This document shows positions 19,433 through 28,516 of a stretch of 64,000 bases of DNA, piece by piece. The DNA comes from Halorhabdus sp. BNX81. GTDB taxonomy: Archaea; Halobacteriota; Halobacteria; Halobacteriales; Haloarculaceae. A program made the position numbers and the translations under genes. The stretch's first letter is position 1; every line of letters begins with the position of its first letter. The notes under the pieces are model-generated. The model was not told the origin of the DNA, ran no database searches, and saw only the letters and a program-made list of their open reading frames with translations. The stretch is from NCBI RefSeq assembly GCF_029229925.1, contig NZ_CP107254.1:2232001-2296000 (forward strand). The letters are read 5' to 3'.

Positions 19433-20551
19433 ATGAGTGACGCCACGAGGACGAACGCGAATGCTCCGTTCGAGGAACAGCGGGAGATGTACGAATTACT
19501 CTCCCAGGAGACGCGCCACCTCGTGTTGCAGTACGTCCTCGCACATCCCGATCATCTGCCGTCGCTGGCCGAACTCGCGTATCTGATACCGAAGAACAAG
19601 GCCGCGATCCGCGATCAAATCCATCGGTTGTGTGAGGAGGAGATCCTCTCGCGATACGACCACCCACCCAACGAGGATTCGCGCGATCTGCCCTCGCAAT
19701 TCTACGGGCTGACGACAGAGGGCGTCGAGATCCTCGAACAGTACAACTATCTCCGTGGACTGGGGATGGCCCGGGCGCTGTACGACAATACACGCCTTTC
19801 CGAAAGGGCTCGGCGACACCGAGATGCACCGCGACCGGAGTTGCCCGAAGCTGTCGACCAGGCACTCCGAATCGACTCCACTGGGAAGTCCGGGGATTTC
19901 GAGCGACTGGAAGCGTACATCCGGGATCGGAACGCCCGTATGCCCAGCGTTGACGATCAGGTCGAGGTCGCGACGGCCCTTGCCCGGGACGATATTGGAC
20001 CGGATCACGACGGGATCAAACGGGCCGGTATCGTCGAGCAGTTCGATATCGATCTGGATTTCCAACCGAATACGGTTCTGAAAAACCTCCTCGACATCGA
20101 CATTCTGGAGGAACAGCGACCGCCTGGTCCGGACATTTTTGCGATCAGCGAACGGAAAGACGAGATTGTCAACGGGAACGTAACAGGGGAGGCGAAAGAA
20201 AGCCTCGAGGCACTCATCGAGCACATCGACGACGAACTTCACGGCGTCGAACTCGACGACGGGGCAGCGGAGTGGTCTGGTCGTGACACGGACTCGAGTG
20301 CACCGTCTGTAGCTCTCGCCGACGGCGCAGGACGGACTGTCCGAAGTATCCTCGCCACCACGTTCAACATCGACCCCGAACGCGTCGTCGAACACCTCCG
20401 TTCCGGCAATCCGGTGGAACGACTTAACACGGCCGTCGAGGCCATCGAAAGCTCGGAAGCAGTAACGAAGTCCGAAGAGTACGGACGCATCGTCTTCGTT
20501 TATCCGACCTATCGATATCGACTCAGTCAAACGGCCATGGAGCTACTGTAA
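19433..20551 (+). CDS. Winged-helix (ArsR-like) regulator-type protein
   Basis: 372 residues. Residues about 18-100 form a winged helix: LLSQETRHLVLQYVLAHP, SLAELAYLIPKNKAAIRDQIHRLCEEEIL, and FYGLTTEGVEIL. A second helical region follows (RDDIGPDHDGIKRAGIVEQ and so on) which may be another HTH. The segment EHIDDELHGVELDD, about residue 265, resembles the N-terminal SHIDEALHGIELEP of the divergent neighbour. Likely a transcription factor acting on the shared promoter region. Ligand unknown. Confidence 0.75.
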   Translation: MSDATRTNANAPFEEQREMYELLSQETRHLVLQYVLAHPDHLPSLAELAYLIPKNKAAIRDQIHRLCEEEILSRYDHPPNEDSRDLPSQFYGLTTEGVEILEQYNYLRGLGMARALYDNTRLSERARRHRDAPRPELPEAVDQALRIDSTGKSGDFERLEAYIRDRNARMPSVDDQVEVATALARDDIGPDHDGIKRAGIVEQFDIDLDFQPNTVLKNLLDIDILEEQRPPGPDIFAISERKDEIVNGNVTGEAKESLEALIEHIDDELHGVELDDGAAEWSGRDTDSSAPSVALADGAGRTVRSILATTFNIDPERVVEHLRSGNPVERLNTAVEAIESSEAVTKSEEYGRIVFVYPTYRYRLSQTAMELL

Positions 20552-20569
20552 GCACTACAGTTGAACTCG

Positions 20570-21616
20570 TCAGGAATCTAGTGGCGCGTTCAGACACATC
20601 GTTCCCGGTTCGTCCCGACACTGACACTGCCGAAGCTGGTAGACCGCAGGATCGAAATCAGCGATAAATGGTTCGACGAGATCCTCCAGCACGCCGACGA
20701 ACCGCTCGTCATCGTGCGGGATGGGGACACGGTGGAACTCCAAGCCCGCCTCCTCGGCTTCCTCCCGCAATTCCACGTCGAGTTCCGAGAGCGTCTCGCT
20801 CTGTTCGTGCATGAAGCTGATCGGCTCGACGACGACACGCTCGGCATCGGCCGTTTCGATGACGTCTTCGATCTCGGGTTCGGTCCACGGGATGCCCCGA
20901 TTCTCGTGGTTCTGATAGCCGAGTTCGTACTCGTCGATCCCGAGCAGCCCCGCAACGGTCTCGACGTATTCGGTGACGTAGATGTCGTAGCGACTGCCCT
21001 CTTCGAGATAGTGCTGTGGTGTGCCGTGGGCCGAGAACACGAGGGCCGTGTCGGGATCAGTCAGGTCGACGCCCCGCTCCTCGGCCAAGGCCTCAATCCG
21101 ATCGGCTCGCAGGCGTGGATAGTCAGGATGGCGATGCCACCCCGACAGTTCCTGGAGCGCGGCGAAGTCGCGCTCGTCGGCGGCCGCACGGAGTTCCTCG
21201 AGAGCGTCGACGGTCGTCGAGGGACCACACAGCGGATAGATCGGGAGCCCGATGATCCGGTCGTGGCCGTCGGCGATGGCACTGTCGAGCGCCTCGTCGA
21301 TGAACGGCTCGGTGAACTGCATCCCGATGTAGGTCTCGACCTCGCGGCCACGCTCGCGGAGTCGATCTTCCAGGGCCTGGGCCTGCTTGCGGGCCTGTTC
21401 GTTCAGCGGCGACCCGCCGATGGCCTCGTACTCCTCGATAAGCGGGCCGGCCCGGCGCTCGGCCAGTTCGCGGGAGCGCTCGCGTGCCTCGGCCTCGGTC
21501 GTATCGCCCTCGATCTCTCGGTTGTTGAAGAAGATGCGTTCGAGATACGAGACGACAGCCTCGCGTTCCGGCGTCGCTGGTTCGCCGAAGTTCAACAGCA
21601 GGATTCCGGTCGACAT
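20570..21616 (-). CDS. hemH: Ferrochelatase
   Basis: 348 residues from the ATG at 21616 (MSTGILLLNFGEPATPE). GILLLNFGEP, YIGMQFTEPFIDEAL, LPIYPLCGPSTT, LVFSAHGTPQHYL (with the metal-site His) and VVVEPISFMHEQSETL (with the catalytic-region Glu) identify a class I chelatase inserting Fe(II) into coproporphyrin or protoporphyrin. The C-terminus carries CQCRDEPGTMC, a Cys cluster that could bind a [2Fe-2S] centre as in some bacterial ferrochelatases; this is inference. The upstream in-frame extension was rejected because LLLNF should lie near the N-terminus. Confidence 0.93.
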   Translation of the reverse strand: MSTGILLLNFGEPATPEREAVVSYLERIFFNNREIEGDTTEAEARERSRELAERRAGPLIEEYEAIGGSPLNEQARKQAQALEDRLRERGREVETYIGMQFTEPFIDEALDSAIADGHDRIIGLPIYPLCGPSTTVDALEELRAAADERDFAALQELSGWHRHPDYPRLRADRIEALAEERGVDLTDPDTALVFSAHGTPQHYLEEGSRYDIYVTEYVETVAGLLGIDEYELGYQNHENRGIPWTEPEIEDVIETADAERVVVEPISFMHEQSETLSELDVELREEAEEAGLEFHRVPIPHDDERFVGVLEDLVEPFIADFDPAVYQLRQCQCRDEPGTMCLNAPLDS

Positions 21617-21741
21617 GATCCGTCCTAAGCGCTGGATCGGAAAAGAGGTTTGCCTGCCGGCGGATCGATCGAGTAACACTCGCCGTCCGCGAACGAAGTG
21701 AGCGTCTCGAATGCGAGCGGTCGAACCGCGAGTCGTCGGCC

Positions 21742-21803
21742 TTTTTTGGTGCAGATTTTTGCGCCGAGAGGTGCGCGTTGGGCACCCGAGGCGGAAAAAG
21801 GTG
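21742..21803. repeat. Dispersed hairpin element, copy 2
   Basis: TTTTTTGGTGCAG, a second T-run TTTTTGC, an imperfect GC hairpin, then GCGGAAAAAGGTG, ending at the secY stop codon. It matches the element at 11709-11772 in order and spacing. On the minus strand secY is followed directly by CACCTTTTTCC, a plausible archaeal U-run terminator for the ribosomal operon. Confidence 0.6.
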
Positions 21804-23279
21804 CTAGCCGAACATCTGGCGCATCATGGGATGCATCTCCATGAGTTGCTCCTCGGCGATCTCCTCGTAGAGCTTGTAGGTGATACTCACCGTCAGCAGC
21901 AGGCCCGTCCCAGTGACGCCACCAACGGTACCCAGCATGTTTGCCATCACGGCGAGCAGGCCGACCAGGGCCCCGCCGATGACCGTCACCTGTGGGATGT
22001 AGCGGCCGAGCACCTTCTCGAGGACGCCGGGGCTCTGGCGGAACCCGGGGATCTGCATCCCGGAGTTCTGGATCTGCTGGGCCGTGGCTTCAGGCCCCAT
22101 GTCGGTGGTTTCGACCCAGAAGACAGCGAAGATAGCGCCGCCGATGATCATGAACGTCAGGTCGACGCCGATCCGGATCAGGATCTGCCAGACGTCCTGG
22201 GTGATCTGACCCCCGAAGACGAACCATGCCCATTCCTGGGGACTCTGGATCGGGGCAAGGTAGTAAAACAGCCCGCTCACCGCCTGCCCGTTTTCGTAAG
22301 CCCCCAGCCAGGCAGGCAAGCCACCGAGCTGGGAGTTGAGCAGTCGACCCATGAACTGGATGTTCATCTGCAGCGCCCGGACGAGGATCATCGGCAGGAC
22401 GCTCGCATAGATGAGCTTCACCGGGAATCGACCACGTGCGCCCTTCACCCGAGCGTGGCTGAGTGGGATCTCGACGCGAACGGACTCGGCGTAGACGACG
22501 ATCACGAAGATCGAAACCGTCGTGAGAATGGCGATGAGCCCGATGTAGTTCTGTCCACTCGTATGGAACAGCAGTTGACCCATCCCTCGAGCTGTCAGCG
22601 GTGACGGGATGTCGACGATCCCAAAGATCGCACCGGTCCAGTAGGGAATGAAGCCCCAGTTCCCGGAGATCTGTGGGATACTGATGAGGCCGCCGACGAG
22701 ACTCTGACTGACGCCGGCGACGATGAACAGCCCGATCCCGCTGCCGACGCCCCATTTGCTGATCACCTCGTCCATGTAGAGGATGAGGACACCGCCGACG
22801 GCGATCTGGGCGAACATGAGCCACTTTACCGCCCCAGTGGGCAGTCCCATGACGGATTCGGCCGGCAGGAATTCCGCGGCAAACACCATCGGAAAGCCCG
22901 TCAGGACGATCATCACGAGCACCAGCACCTTCTGGAGGCCCTGATACAGGATCTGATCGCGCGGATTGTTCTGGGTGTCCAGCCCGAGCAGATCGGCACC
23001 GCCAAGCAGTTGCAGAACGATGCTCGCCGTGACGATCGGCCCGATCCCCAGTTGCATGATCGAGCCCTGCTGGGTGGCAAGGATCGATGAGAACCGACCG
23101 AACGCACTCGATCCCCCGGTGCCACTGAGCCCGTAGAGGTTGATATTTCTCAGGAAGAAAAACAGGACCAGCACGCCGGCCGTCCAGCCCAGCTTCCGCT
23201 TGAAGGGGACGTGGCCCTCGGGGCGGGCGACCGACGGCATCCGCGTGAGTAGTGGTTCGGCGGTGTCCTTCCAGCTCAT
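21804..23279 (-). CDS. secY: Protein translocase subunit SecY
   Basis: 491 residues with about ten hydrophobic helices. RPEGHVPFKRKLGWT near the N-terminus, GIGPIVTASIVLQLLGGADLLGLD, VISKWGVGSGIGLFIVAGVSQ, VEIPLSHARVKGARGRFPVKLIYASVLPMILVRALQMN (cytosolic ribosome-binding loop and following helix) and FRQSPGVLEKVLGRYIP are typical. It forms the membrane channel with SecE and SecG/Sec61beta. Last gene of the ribosomal operon; starts 3 bases after uL15 ends. Confidence 0.98.
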   Translation of the reverse strand: MSWKDTAEPLLTRMPSVARPEGHVPFKRKLGWTAGVLVLFFFLRNINLYGLSGTGGSSAFGRFSSILATQQGSIMQLGIGPIVTASIVLQLLGGADLLGLDTQNNPRDQILYQGLQKVLVLVMIVLTGFPMVFAAEFLPAESVMGLPTGAVKWLMFAQIAVGGVLILYMDEVISKWGVGSGIGLFIVAGVSQSLVGGLISIPQISGNWGFIPYWTGAIFGIVDIPSPLTARGMGQLLFHTSGQNYIGLIAILTTVSIFVIVVYAESVRVEIPLSHARVKGARGRFPVKLIYASVLPMILVRALQMNIQFMGRLLNSQLGGLPAWLGAYENGQAVSGLFYYLAPIQSPQEWAWFVFGGQITQDVWQILIRIGVDLTFMIIGGAIFAVFWVETTDMGPEATAQQIQNSGMQIPGFRQSPGVLEKVLGRYIPQVTVIGGALVGLLAVMANMLGTVGGVTGTGLLLTVSITYKLYEEIAEEQLMEMHPMMRQMFG

Positions 23280-23282
23280 GTG

Positions 23283-23768
23283 TTACTCTGAGTCGGCGTC
23301 GGCGTCCTCTTTATCCTGTCGCTGTTCGCCGCGGTCGCTCAGCTCCGTGGTGCCGCCCGCGGCTTCGATCTTCTCGCGTGCCGCATCGGAGAAAGCGTCG
23401 GCGACGATGGTCAACTCGTTGCGGACCTGTCCGCCACCGAGCACCTTCACGACATCGACCTCGTAGCCGTCCTCGACGACGTCACGGGCGTCGATCTCGT
23501 AGCCGCCATCGGTCTCCTCGGCGACCCCGTCGGCAGCCAGCAAGGCCGCATCCTCGTCGAGCGTCTTGACCTCGACCGTCGAAACGTCGTCCTGGGCCTT
23601 CTCCGGTCGCGTGAACCCGCTCTTGCCGATCGGCGGGTAGTTGTGCATCTCGTGTTTATCACGACCGGCCGCTCCGCGACCGCCGCGATGACCGGCACCG
23701 CGCCGGTTCTTGTGCGTGCCACCGCCGTGCGTTCGCGAGCCGCGCTGGCGTTTGCTCTTGTCTGTCAT
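23283..23768 (-). CDS. rpl15: Ribosomal protein uL15
   Basis: 161 residues from the ATG at 23768 (MTDKSKRQRGSRTHGGG). The basic Gly/Arg-rich N-terminus (GGTHKNRRGAGHRGGRG) that threads into the large subunit and the KVLGGGQVRNELTIVADAFS region are conserved. The ATG overlaps the uL30 stop by one base (TAATG). An acidic C-terminal tail is present. Confidence 0.97.
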   Translation of the reverse strand: MTDKSKRQRGSRTHGGGTHKNRRGAGHRGGRGAAGRDKHEMHNYPPIGKSGFTRPEKAQDDVSTVEVKTLDEDAALLAADGVAEETDGGYEIDARDVVEDGYEVDVVKVLGGGQVRNELTIVADAFSDAAREKIEAAGGTTELSDRGEQRQDKEDADADSE

Positions 23769-24232
23769 TATCGCATCGCCTCCAGCAGTGCGTCGATCTC
23801 TTCGGTCGAGTGATCGCCGAGTTGGCCACCCTCTTTGGTGGGGTGTTTGATGCCGTCGTGACCCTTCCGGGGCGGATGCAGACGTAGCGTCGGCGAGAGA
23901 CCGGCTTCCTGCAGCGTCGTCTCCTCGTCTACGAGCGCCTCGGCAAGCGCCGAGACGTCGTCGTAGTTGGTGTTCCAGCCGACCCAATCGTCGTCTACGT
24001 CTTCGCCGCCCTCGGCGGGTTCGGCCCGGCTTTCGAGGAGCAATTCGACCGTCTCCACGGACGGTTCGCCGTGGGCGACCACGTCGTGAACCTTCGTGAT
24101 CATGCCACGGTAGGCGTCGGTCTCGGGCACGAACGTCGCGTGGTTGACGCGGCCGAGGTTGAGCATCTCTAAGGTGTCGACGACGTCGCCGCTGACGTCG
24201 ACCTCGCCGCGAAGCTGGACGAGCGCTTCCAT
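23768..24232 (-). CDS. rpl30: Ribosomal protein uL30
   Basis: 154 residues from the ATG at 24232 ([14 protein letters not shown]), which overlaps the uS5 stop by one base (TGATG). NLGRVNHATFVPET, GMITKVHD and LRLHPPRKGHDGIKHPTKEGGQLGDHS match the long archaeal/eukaryotic L7-type form of uL30. A GTG one codon upstream was not chosen. Confidence 0.96.
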   Translation of the reverse strand: MEALVQLRGEVDVSGDVVDTLEMLNLGRVNHATFVPETDAYRGMITKVHDVVAHGEPSVETVELLLESRAEPAEGGEDVDDDWVGWNTNYDDVSALAEALVDEETTLQEAGLSPTLRLHPPRKGHDGIKHPTKEGGQLGDHSTEEIDALLEAMR

Positions 24233-24864
24233 CACTCGATCACCTCGCGCTCCTCGAAGGCCCGCTCGGGGACGCGTGCCTCGGCCGTGTTCCGCAGGGC
24301 GTTGAACGTCGCCTTCGCGAAGTTGACCGTCGTGCGCGTGTTCCCGCTACTGCGCGTCCAGATGTCCTCGATGCCGGCGAGTTCGAGGACGTGCCGGACG
24401 GTCTCTCCGCCCGCCAGCCCCAGACCGCGCGGGGCGGGCTGGAGTTCGACCTCGACGCTGCCGGCCTTGCCCGTGGCGCGGAGCGCGACCGTGTGGGGTC
24501 GACCGCAGCCACACTCCCACGAGCCACACCCGCGGGAGACGTCGATGAGGTTCAGCTTGGCGACCTCGATGGCCTTCTGGATCGCGCCGCCGACCTGGTC
24601 GTCACGCCCCTCGGCGTAGCCGACGAGGCCGTCGCGGTTGCCCACGACGACGACACACCGGAACTTCACCCGGCGGCCAGAGTCGGTCATGCGCTGGACC
24701 ATGTTGATGTCCAGTACTTCGTCTTCGAGCCCGGGGACGAGCTGGTCGACGATCTCCGGTTCCTTCAGTGGCAGCCCGGCGTTCAGCGCGTCGCCCATCG
24801 AGTCGATCTCGCCGTCGGCGACCTGCTGGCCGAGCCGCGTTCGTGGTTCCCATCCGTCGCTCAT
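24232..24864 (-). CDS. rps5: Ribosomal protein uS5
   Basis: 210 residues. [41 protein letters not shown] is the S5 double-stranded RNA-binding domain; [13 protein letters not shown] and [33 protein letters not shown] follow. Small-subunit protein near the decoding centre and mRNA entry. Overlaps uL18 by 4 bases. Confidence 0.97.
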   Translation of the reverse strand: MSDGWEPRTRLGQQVADGEIDSMGDALNAGLPLKEPEIVDQLVPGLEDEVLDINMVQRMTDSGRRVKFRCVVVVGNRDGLVGYAEGRDDQVGGAIQKAIEVAKLNLIDVSRGCGSWECGCGRPHTVALRATGKAGSVEVELQPAPRGLGLAGGETVRHVLELAGIEDIWTRSSGNTRTTVNFAKATFNALRNTAEARVPERAFEEREVIE

Positions 24865-25424
24865 AGTTCGATGTCACCTTCGAGTAGCGTCTCCCGCAGC
24901 TCTGTGAAGTGTGCGGGCAATTCTGTCGCGTCGAAATCCCTGCTGTAGAGATCCTCGTCGAGGGTCTCGGCGTACTCGGCGATGTGTTCGCCGCTGGTCC
25001 GTTCCCAGTCGGCGAGCACGTCGTCGTTGTGGGGGATCTCCAGGCCCGCGTCGATCGCGCCCTCCTGGATCGCGAATACTTTACTTCCTGGCGTCGGCGT
25101 GTTGAGTCCGATGTCCAGCACGGCCTCATCGTAGCCGTCCTCGATCGCCCGAAGCCCGGCGAGCAGGCCGGTGAGGTACGCGGCGGGCAGGTTGCCCGTC
25201 GGCGCCTCCCAGCCGTACTCGGCGAGGTCGTTCGATTCGGCGGCTGCAACTGTCTCGTCGCCGTTCGGCCCGGTCGTCACCAGCTGCGCCCTGGCCTGGC
25301 TGTTCGAGAGCCGCGCAACGAGGCGGGGCTTGCCGGATTTCAGCAGGCGCAACCGCTGATGGTAGTCCGTCCGGGATTCGCGGCGCCGACGCATCGGCAC
25401 CTTGTATCGTGGTCCTGTCGCCAT
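24861..25424 (-). CDS. rpl18: Ribosomal protein uL18
   Basis: 187 residues. [41 protein letters not shown] is the canonical archaeal N-terminus that contacts 5S rRNA. The C-terminal half is helical and acidic. Starts at the base next to the eL19 stop. Confidence 0.97.
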   Translation of the reverse strand: MATGPRYKVPMRRRRESRTDYHQRLRLLKSGKPRLVARLSNSQARAQLVTTGPNGDETVAAAESNDLAEYGWEAPTGNLPAAYLTGLLAGLRAIEDGYDEAVLDIGLNTPTPGSKVFAIQEGAIDAGLEIPHNDDVLADWERTSGEHIAEYAETLDEDLYSRDFDATELPAHFTELRETLLEGDIEL

Positions 25425-25874
25425 TCACTGATCACCGTATTGGTCGTCGATAAATCGATCCAGGTCACCGACGTCGTCGAATTCGCCGCCACTGGCCTGG
25501 TCGTACAGTTCGCGATACTCCGTCGGCGAGAGGTCGCCGGAATCACGGAGTTCGCGCAGGCGCTCGCGCTGTGCACGGATGCGCGACACCCAGTCGTCCT
25601 TCTCGTTCTGTCGGGCACCCGCGGCACCCTTCCGGGAGCCGTGTCCCTTCTGGTGGCCGTAGGCGCGTTTCTCGGCGCGCTCTCTGGCCTGGCTGCGGGA
25701 ATTGCCCTGCGTTTCCTTCTCGCGGACGAGACCCTGATCGATCAGGTCGCGAACGTCCTCGCGCGTGATCGCGTCGGCTATCTCGCCCTGGGCCTCGGGG
25801 TCGAACCAGACGCGGTTCTTCCCGATGTCGAGCACGTCAGCCGCAAGTCGCTTCTGTGCGCTCAGATCAGTCAT
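25425..25874 (-). CDS. rpl19e: Ribosomal protein eL19
   Basis: 149 residues. [37 protein letters not shown] and [35 protein letters not shown] are typical of archaeal L19e. The start overlaps the eL32 3' end by 8 bases. Confidence 0.97.
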   Translation of the reverse strand: MTDLSAQKRLAADVLDIGKNRVWFDPEAQGEIADAITREDVRDLIDQGLVREKETQGNSRSQARERAEKRAYGHQKGHGSRKGAAGARQNEKDDWVSRIRAQRERLRELRDSGDLSPTEYRELYDQASGGEFDDVGDLDRFIDDQYGDQ

Positions 25875-26862
25875 CGTTCACCTCGACTTCGACGTAGGTG
25901 GGGTTGAGGACACGAATGCCCTCGCTCTCGGCTTGTTCCTCGATGCGCTCGCGTTTGCGCGCACCGACTTTCGAGGCGATCCGCACTGCCTGACTGTCGC
26001 CGTCCACGCCCTCGAGATCGTCGACGTTGTGGACGCGGACTTCCTCGAACCCGGACGGGTGGAGCCCGCGAATCGCGTTCGGGGTCCGGAATCCAGCCTC
26101 GACGGTGTCGCCCTTGCCCTTGATGCCGCGGCGCTGCTTCGAGAGGCCGCCCCGCGGGCGTCGCCAGGATGTCGAGACACGCTTTTTCTTGTGGTGGTCC
26201 TGCCGGTTGAACTGCGGCTTGCCCTCGCGTCGACGCTGGACGAGCAAGCGTGCTTCCTCGTCGCTCAACTCGGGCGTCTTTGCGGCGTGACCGCGTGCCT
26301 GCAGTTCGGTCTCGACTTCTTCCTCGGTTTCGGCCGCTTCGCCGGCTTCCTCGACCTCGGCCGTCTCGGCTGCCGAAACGTCGAGTTCGCCGACGTCTGC
26401 CTGAATCCGGGCGGCGAGGGCGTTACCGATGCCCTCGACCTCGGTCAGATCGGACTGCTCGGCACGGGCGACGTCCTCGACCGTCTCGAAGCCGGCGTCG
26501 CGAAGGTTCTCGGCCGTCCCCTCGCCGACGCCGCTGATGTCCGTCAGGCCCTCGTAGGACGAGGCGTCGTCCTCGTCTGTGTCGGCAGCGTCGTCGGAGG
26601 CGTCAGTATCTGCACCGTCAGCCGACGCCTCACTCTCTTCGACGTCGGCGTCTTCGACGTCTTCGTCGACCTCGACGTCGCCGACGTCAGCCTTGATGCG
26701 GGCGGCCAGCGCGTTGCCGATGCCCGTCACCTCAGTGAGAGCATCCTCGTCAGCTTCACGCAGGTCGTCGATCGTCTCGAAGCCGCTTTCCCGCAGGGCT
26801 CCGGCCGTCTCGTCGCCGATACCGCTGACCTCGTTCAGTTCCGTTGGTTCCTCGTCGGCCAT
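25867..26862 (-). CDS. rpl32e: Ribosomal protein eL32 with two N-terminal helix-hairpin-helix domains
   Basis: 331 residues, long for this family. The eL32 core starts about residue 190 ([67 protein letters not shown]). Before it lie two homologous helix-hairpin-helix units, about residues 9-62 and 106-160; each has a G-[IV]-G-x-x-T-A motif and ends [18 protein letters not shown]. They are separated by an acidic linker. Haloarchaeal eL32 proteins are known to carry one such extension; two tandem units are unusual. Role of the extension unknown. Confidence 0.96.
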   Translation of the reverse strand: MADEEPTELNEVSGIGDETAGALRESGFETIDDLREADEDALTEVTGIGNALAARIKADVGDVEVDEDVEDADVEESEASADGADTDASDDAADTDEDDASSYEGLTDISGVGEGTAENLRDAGFETVEDVARAEQSDLTEVEGIGNALAARIQADVGELDVSAAETAEVEEAGEAAETEEEVETELQARGHAAKTPELSDEEARLLVQRRREGKPQFNRQDHHKKKRVSTSWRRPRGGLSKQRRGIKGKGDTVEAGFRTPNAIRGLHPSGFEEVRVHNVDDLEGVDGDSQAVRIASKVGARKRERIEEQAESEGIRVLNPTYVEVEVNDD

Positions 26863-27398
26863 CAGGCCTCACCTCGATTCGGCTTTTCCGTGATGTAGAC
26901 GCCGTCCTGGAACACCCGGACGTCCTTGCCCGGGACACGGGTGAGTTGCTCGATGTCGGCCGCCGTCTGGCCGACGTCCTCGATACTTGGCCCGCGCAGC
27001 GTGAGCAGCTCCTCGTCGATCTCGACCTCGGTGTCCCCGTGGATCGGGGTCGTCCGCGGCGCTCGCTCGCCGAGGAAGTTCTCGATGACGATCTCTTCGC
27101 CCTCGGCACGCACCTGCATCGGGAAGTGAGAGTAGAAGACTTCCATCTCGTACTCCCAGCCCTCGGTGACGCCGTGGAACATGTTCTGCACGTGGCTCTC
27201 GAAGGTCCCGATCGTCGACATCGTCTTCGCATCGTCCTCGTCGGACTCGATGACGACGGCGTCGTCGGTCACCTCGACGGTGATGTCCGGATACCACAAC
27301 CGGCGCGTGACGCTGCCTTCGGGCCCTTCGACGGTGAGCTCGAGATGGTCCATCTCGGCGCTCGCGTCTTCCGGTAGCTGTAGTTCTGTTCGTGGCAT
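26862..27398 (-). CDS. rpl6: Ribosomal protein uL6
   Basis: 178 residues. Two-fold L6 architecture: first half [21 protein letters not shown], second half containing [37 protein letters not shown]. Binds near the sarcin-ricin loop. ATG of eL32 overlaps its stop by one base. Confidence 0.97.
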   Translation of the reverse strand: MPRTELQLPEDASAEMDHLELTVEGPEGSVTRRLWYPDITVEVTDDAVVIESDEDDAKTMSTIGTFESHVQNMFHGVTEGWEYEMEVFYSHFPMQVRAEGEEIVIENFLGERAPRTTPIHGDTEVEIDEELLTLRGPSIEDVGQTAADIEQLTRVPGKDVRVFQDGVYITEKPNRGEA

Positions 27399-27400
27399 TG

Positions 27401-27793
27401 TCAGTAGACGTACGCGATCACCTGGCCACCGACGCCCGCCTCGCGGGCCTCGTAGTGGCTCATGATGCCGTGGCTGGTCGTGACGACGAGCGTCCCGTAG
27501 TCACGGGCGGGGAGGAACCGCTTCTCCCACTGCTCGAACTCGTCGGCTCCCACTGAATAGCGGGGCTTGACCGAGCCACATTCGTTGATCGCACCGCTCA
27601 ATTCGACCTCGAACCGACCGGCCTTGCCGTCTTCAACGCGCTCGAAGCCGTCGATGTAGCCGCGATCGTACAGCACTTCGAGGACGCTGCCGGTCTCGTT
27701 CGAGGCGGGCTCGACTGTGTGTGTCAGCTGACCGACGCTCTCGGCGTTGTCGAGCCCCGAGAGCGCGGCGCTGAGTGGATCGTTACCCGTCAT
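27401..27793 (-). CDS. rps8: Ribosomal protein uS8
   Basis: 130 residues. NDPLSAALSGLDNAESVG and the conserved C-terminal GTLVVTTSHGIMSHYEAREAGVGGQVIAYVY identify uS8, a primary binder of 16S rRNA. Confidence 0.97.
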   Translation of the reverse strand: MTGNDPLSAALSGLDNAESVGQLTHTVEPASNETGSVLEVLYDRGYIDGFERVEDGKAGRFEVELSGAINECGSVKPRYSVGADEFEQWEKRFLPARDYGTLVVTTSHGIMSHYEAREAGVGGQVIAYVY

Positions 27794-27794
27794 G

Positions 27795-27989
27795 TTATCG
27801 ATACTTCCTGAATCCCATGTCGCGGGAGATCTCCCGGAAACACTGCCGGCAGAGCCAGATGTCGTACTTGCCGATCAGGCCCTGCTCGCGTCCGCATCGC
27901 TGGCAGGCTTCGAGCTGGCCGGTCCGCTTTGCGGCCTGCTCGCCGGTCGCTTCCGCGCCCGCGTCGTTGTCTGTCTCACTCTCGCTCAT
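27795..27989 (-). CDS. rps14: Ribosomal protein uS14 (zinc-binding)
   Basis: 64 residues. The C-terminal core [27 protein letters not shown] carries the CxxC-x12-CxxC zinc site of archaeal uS14; the N-terminal 25 residues are an acidic extension. Overlaps uL5 by 4 bases. Confidence 0.97.
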   Translation of the reverse strand: MSESETDNDAGAEATGEQAAKRTGQLEACQRCGREQGLIGKYDIWLCRQCFREISRDMGFRKYR

Positions 27990-28516
27990 GCGCTCACCTC
28001 CACGTCGAAGGTCGACTCGACGAACGCGATGGCGTCCGCGGGGTCGAGTCGATGGTTCGAAGGGATCGACCGGGAGGCCTTATCGCGCTTGGTCACGCGA
28101 TAGCCCGGCCGCGTCAGGTTCACCGTCACGTCCAGCCCGTAGATCCCGATCGTCGGGTCGTACTCCTGGCTGGGGAAGTCGGTGTGTTCCTCGACGCCGA
28201 AGCTGAAGTTGCCGGTCTCGTCGAACTGATCCGCGTCGAGGTCGACCAGCGCAAGCGCCGTCTCGAGGAACTCCTCGGCGGCGTCGTCACGAAGCGTGAC
28301 TTTCGTCCCGACCGGATCGCCCTGCCGGATCTCGAACTCGCCGACCGTCGCCTTCGCGGTCGTCCGCACCGGCTGTTGGCCGACGATCTCCTCTAGGATC
28401 TCCTCGGCGTCGGCGAGTTCCTGGCCACCCTGGCCGATACCCATGTGGACGACGACCTTCTCGACGGAAGGCTCACGCATGTCGTGGAAGTCAGCGTCAC
28501 GACTCTCGGAGCTCAT
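27986..28516 (-). CDS. rpl5: Ribosomal protein uL5
   Basis: 176 residues. [52 protein letters not shown] and [28 protein letters not shown] are conserved. Binds 5S rRNA and the P-site tRNA. The ATG overlaps the end of eS4. Confidence 0.97.
   Translation of the reverse strand: MSSESRDADFHDMREPSVEKVVVHMGIGQGGQELADAEEILEEIVGQQPVRTTAKATVGEFEIRQGDPVGTKVTLRDDAAEEFLETALALVDLDADQFDETGNFSFGVEEHTDFPSQEYDPTIGIYGLDVTVNLTRPGYRVTKRDKASRSIPSNHRLDPADAIAFVESTFDVEVSA

Noticed and set aside
20714-21628. Open frame antisense to ferrochelatase
   Set aside because: No motifs, and the opposite strand has all ferrochelatase signatures.
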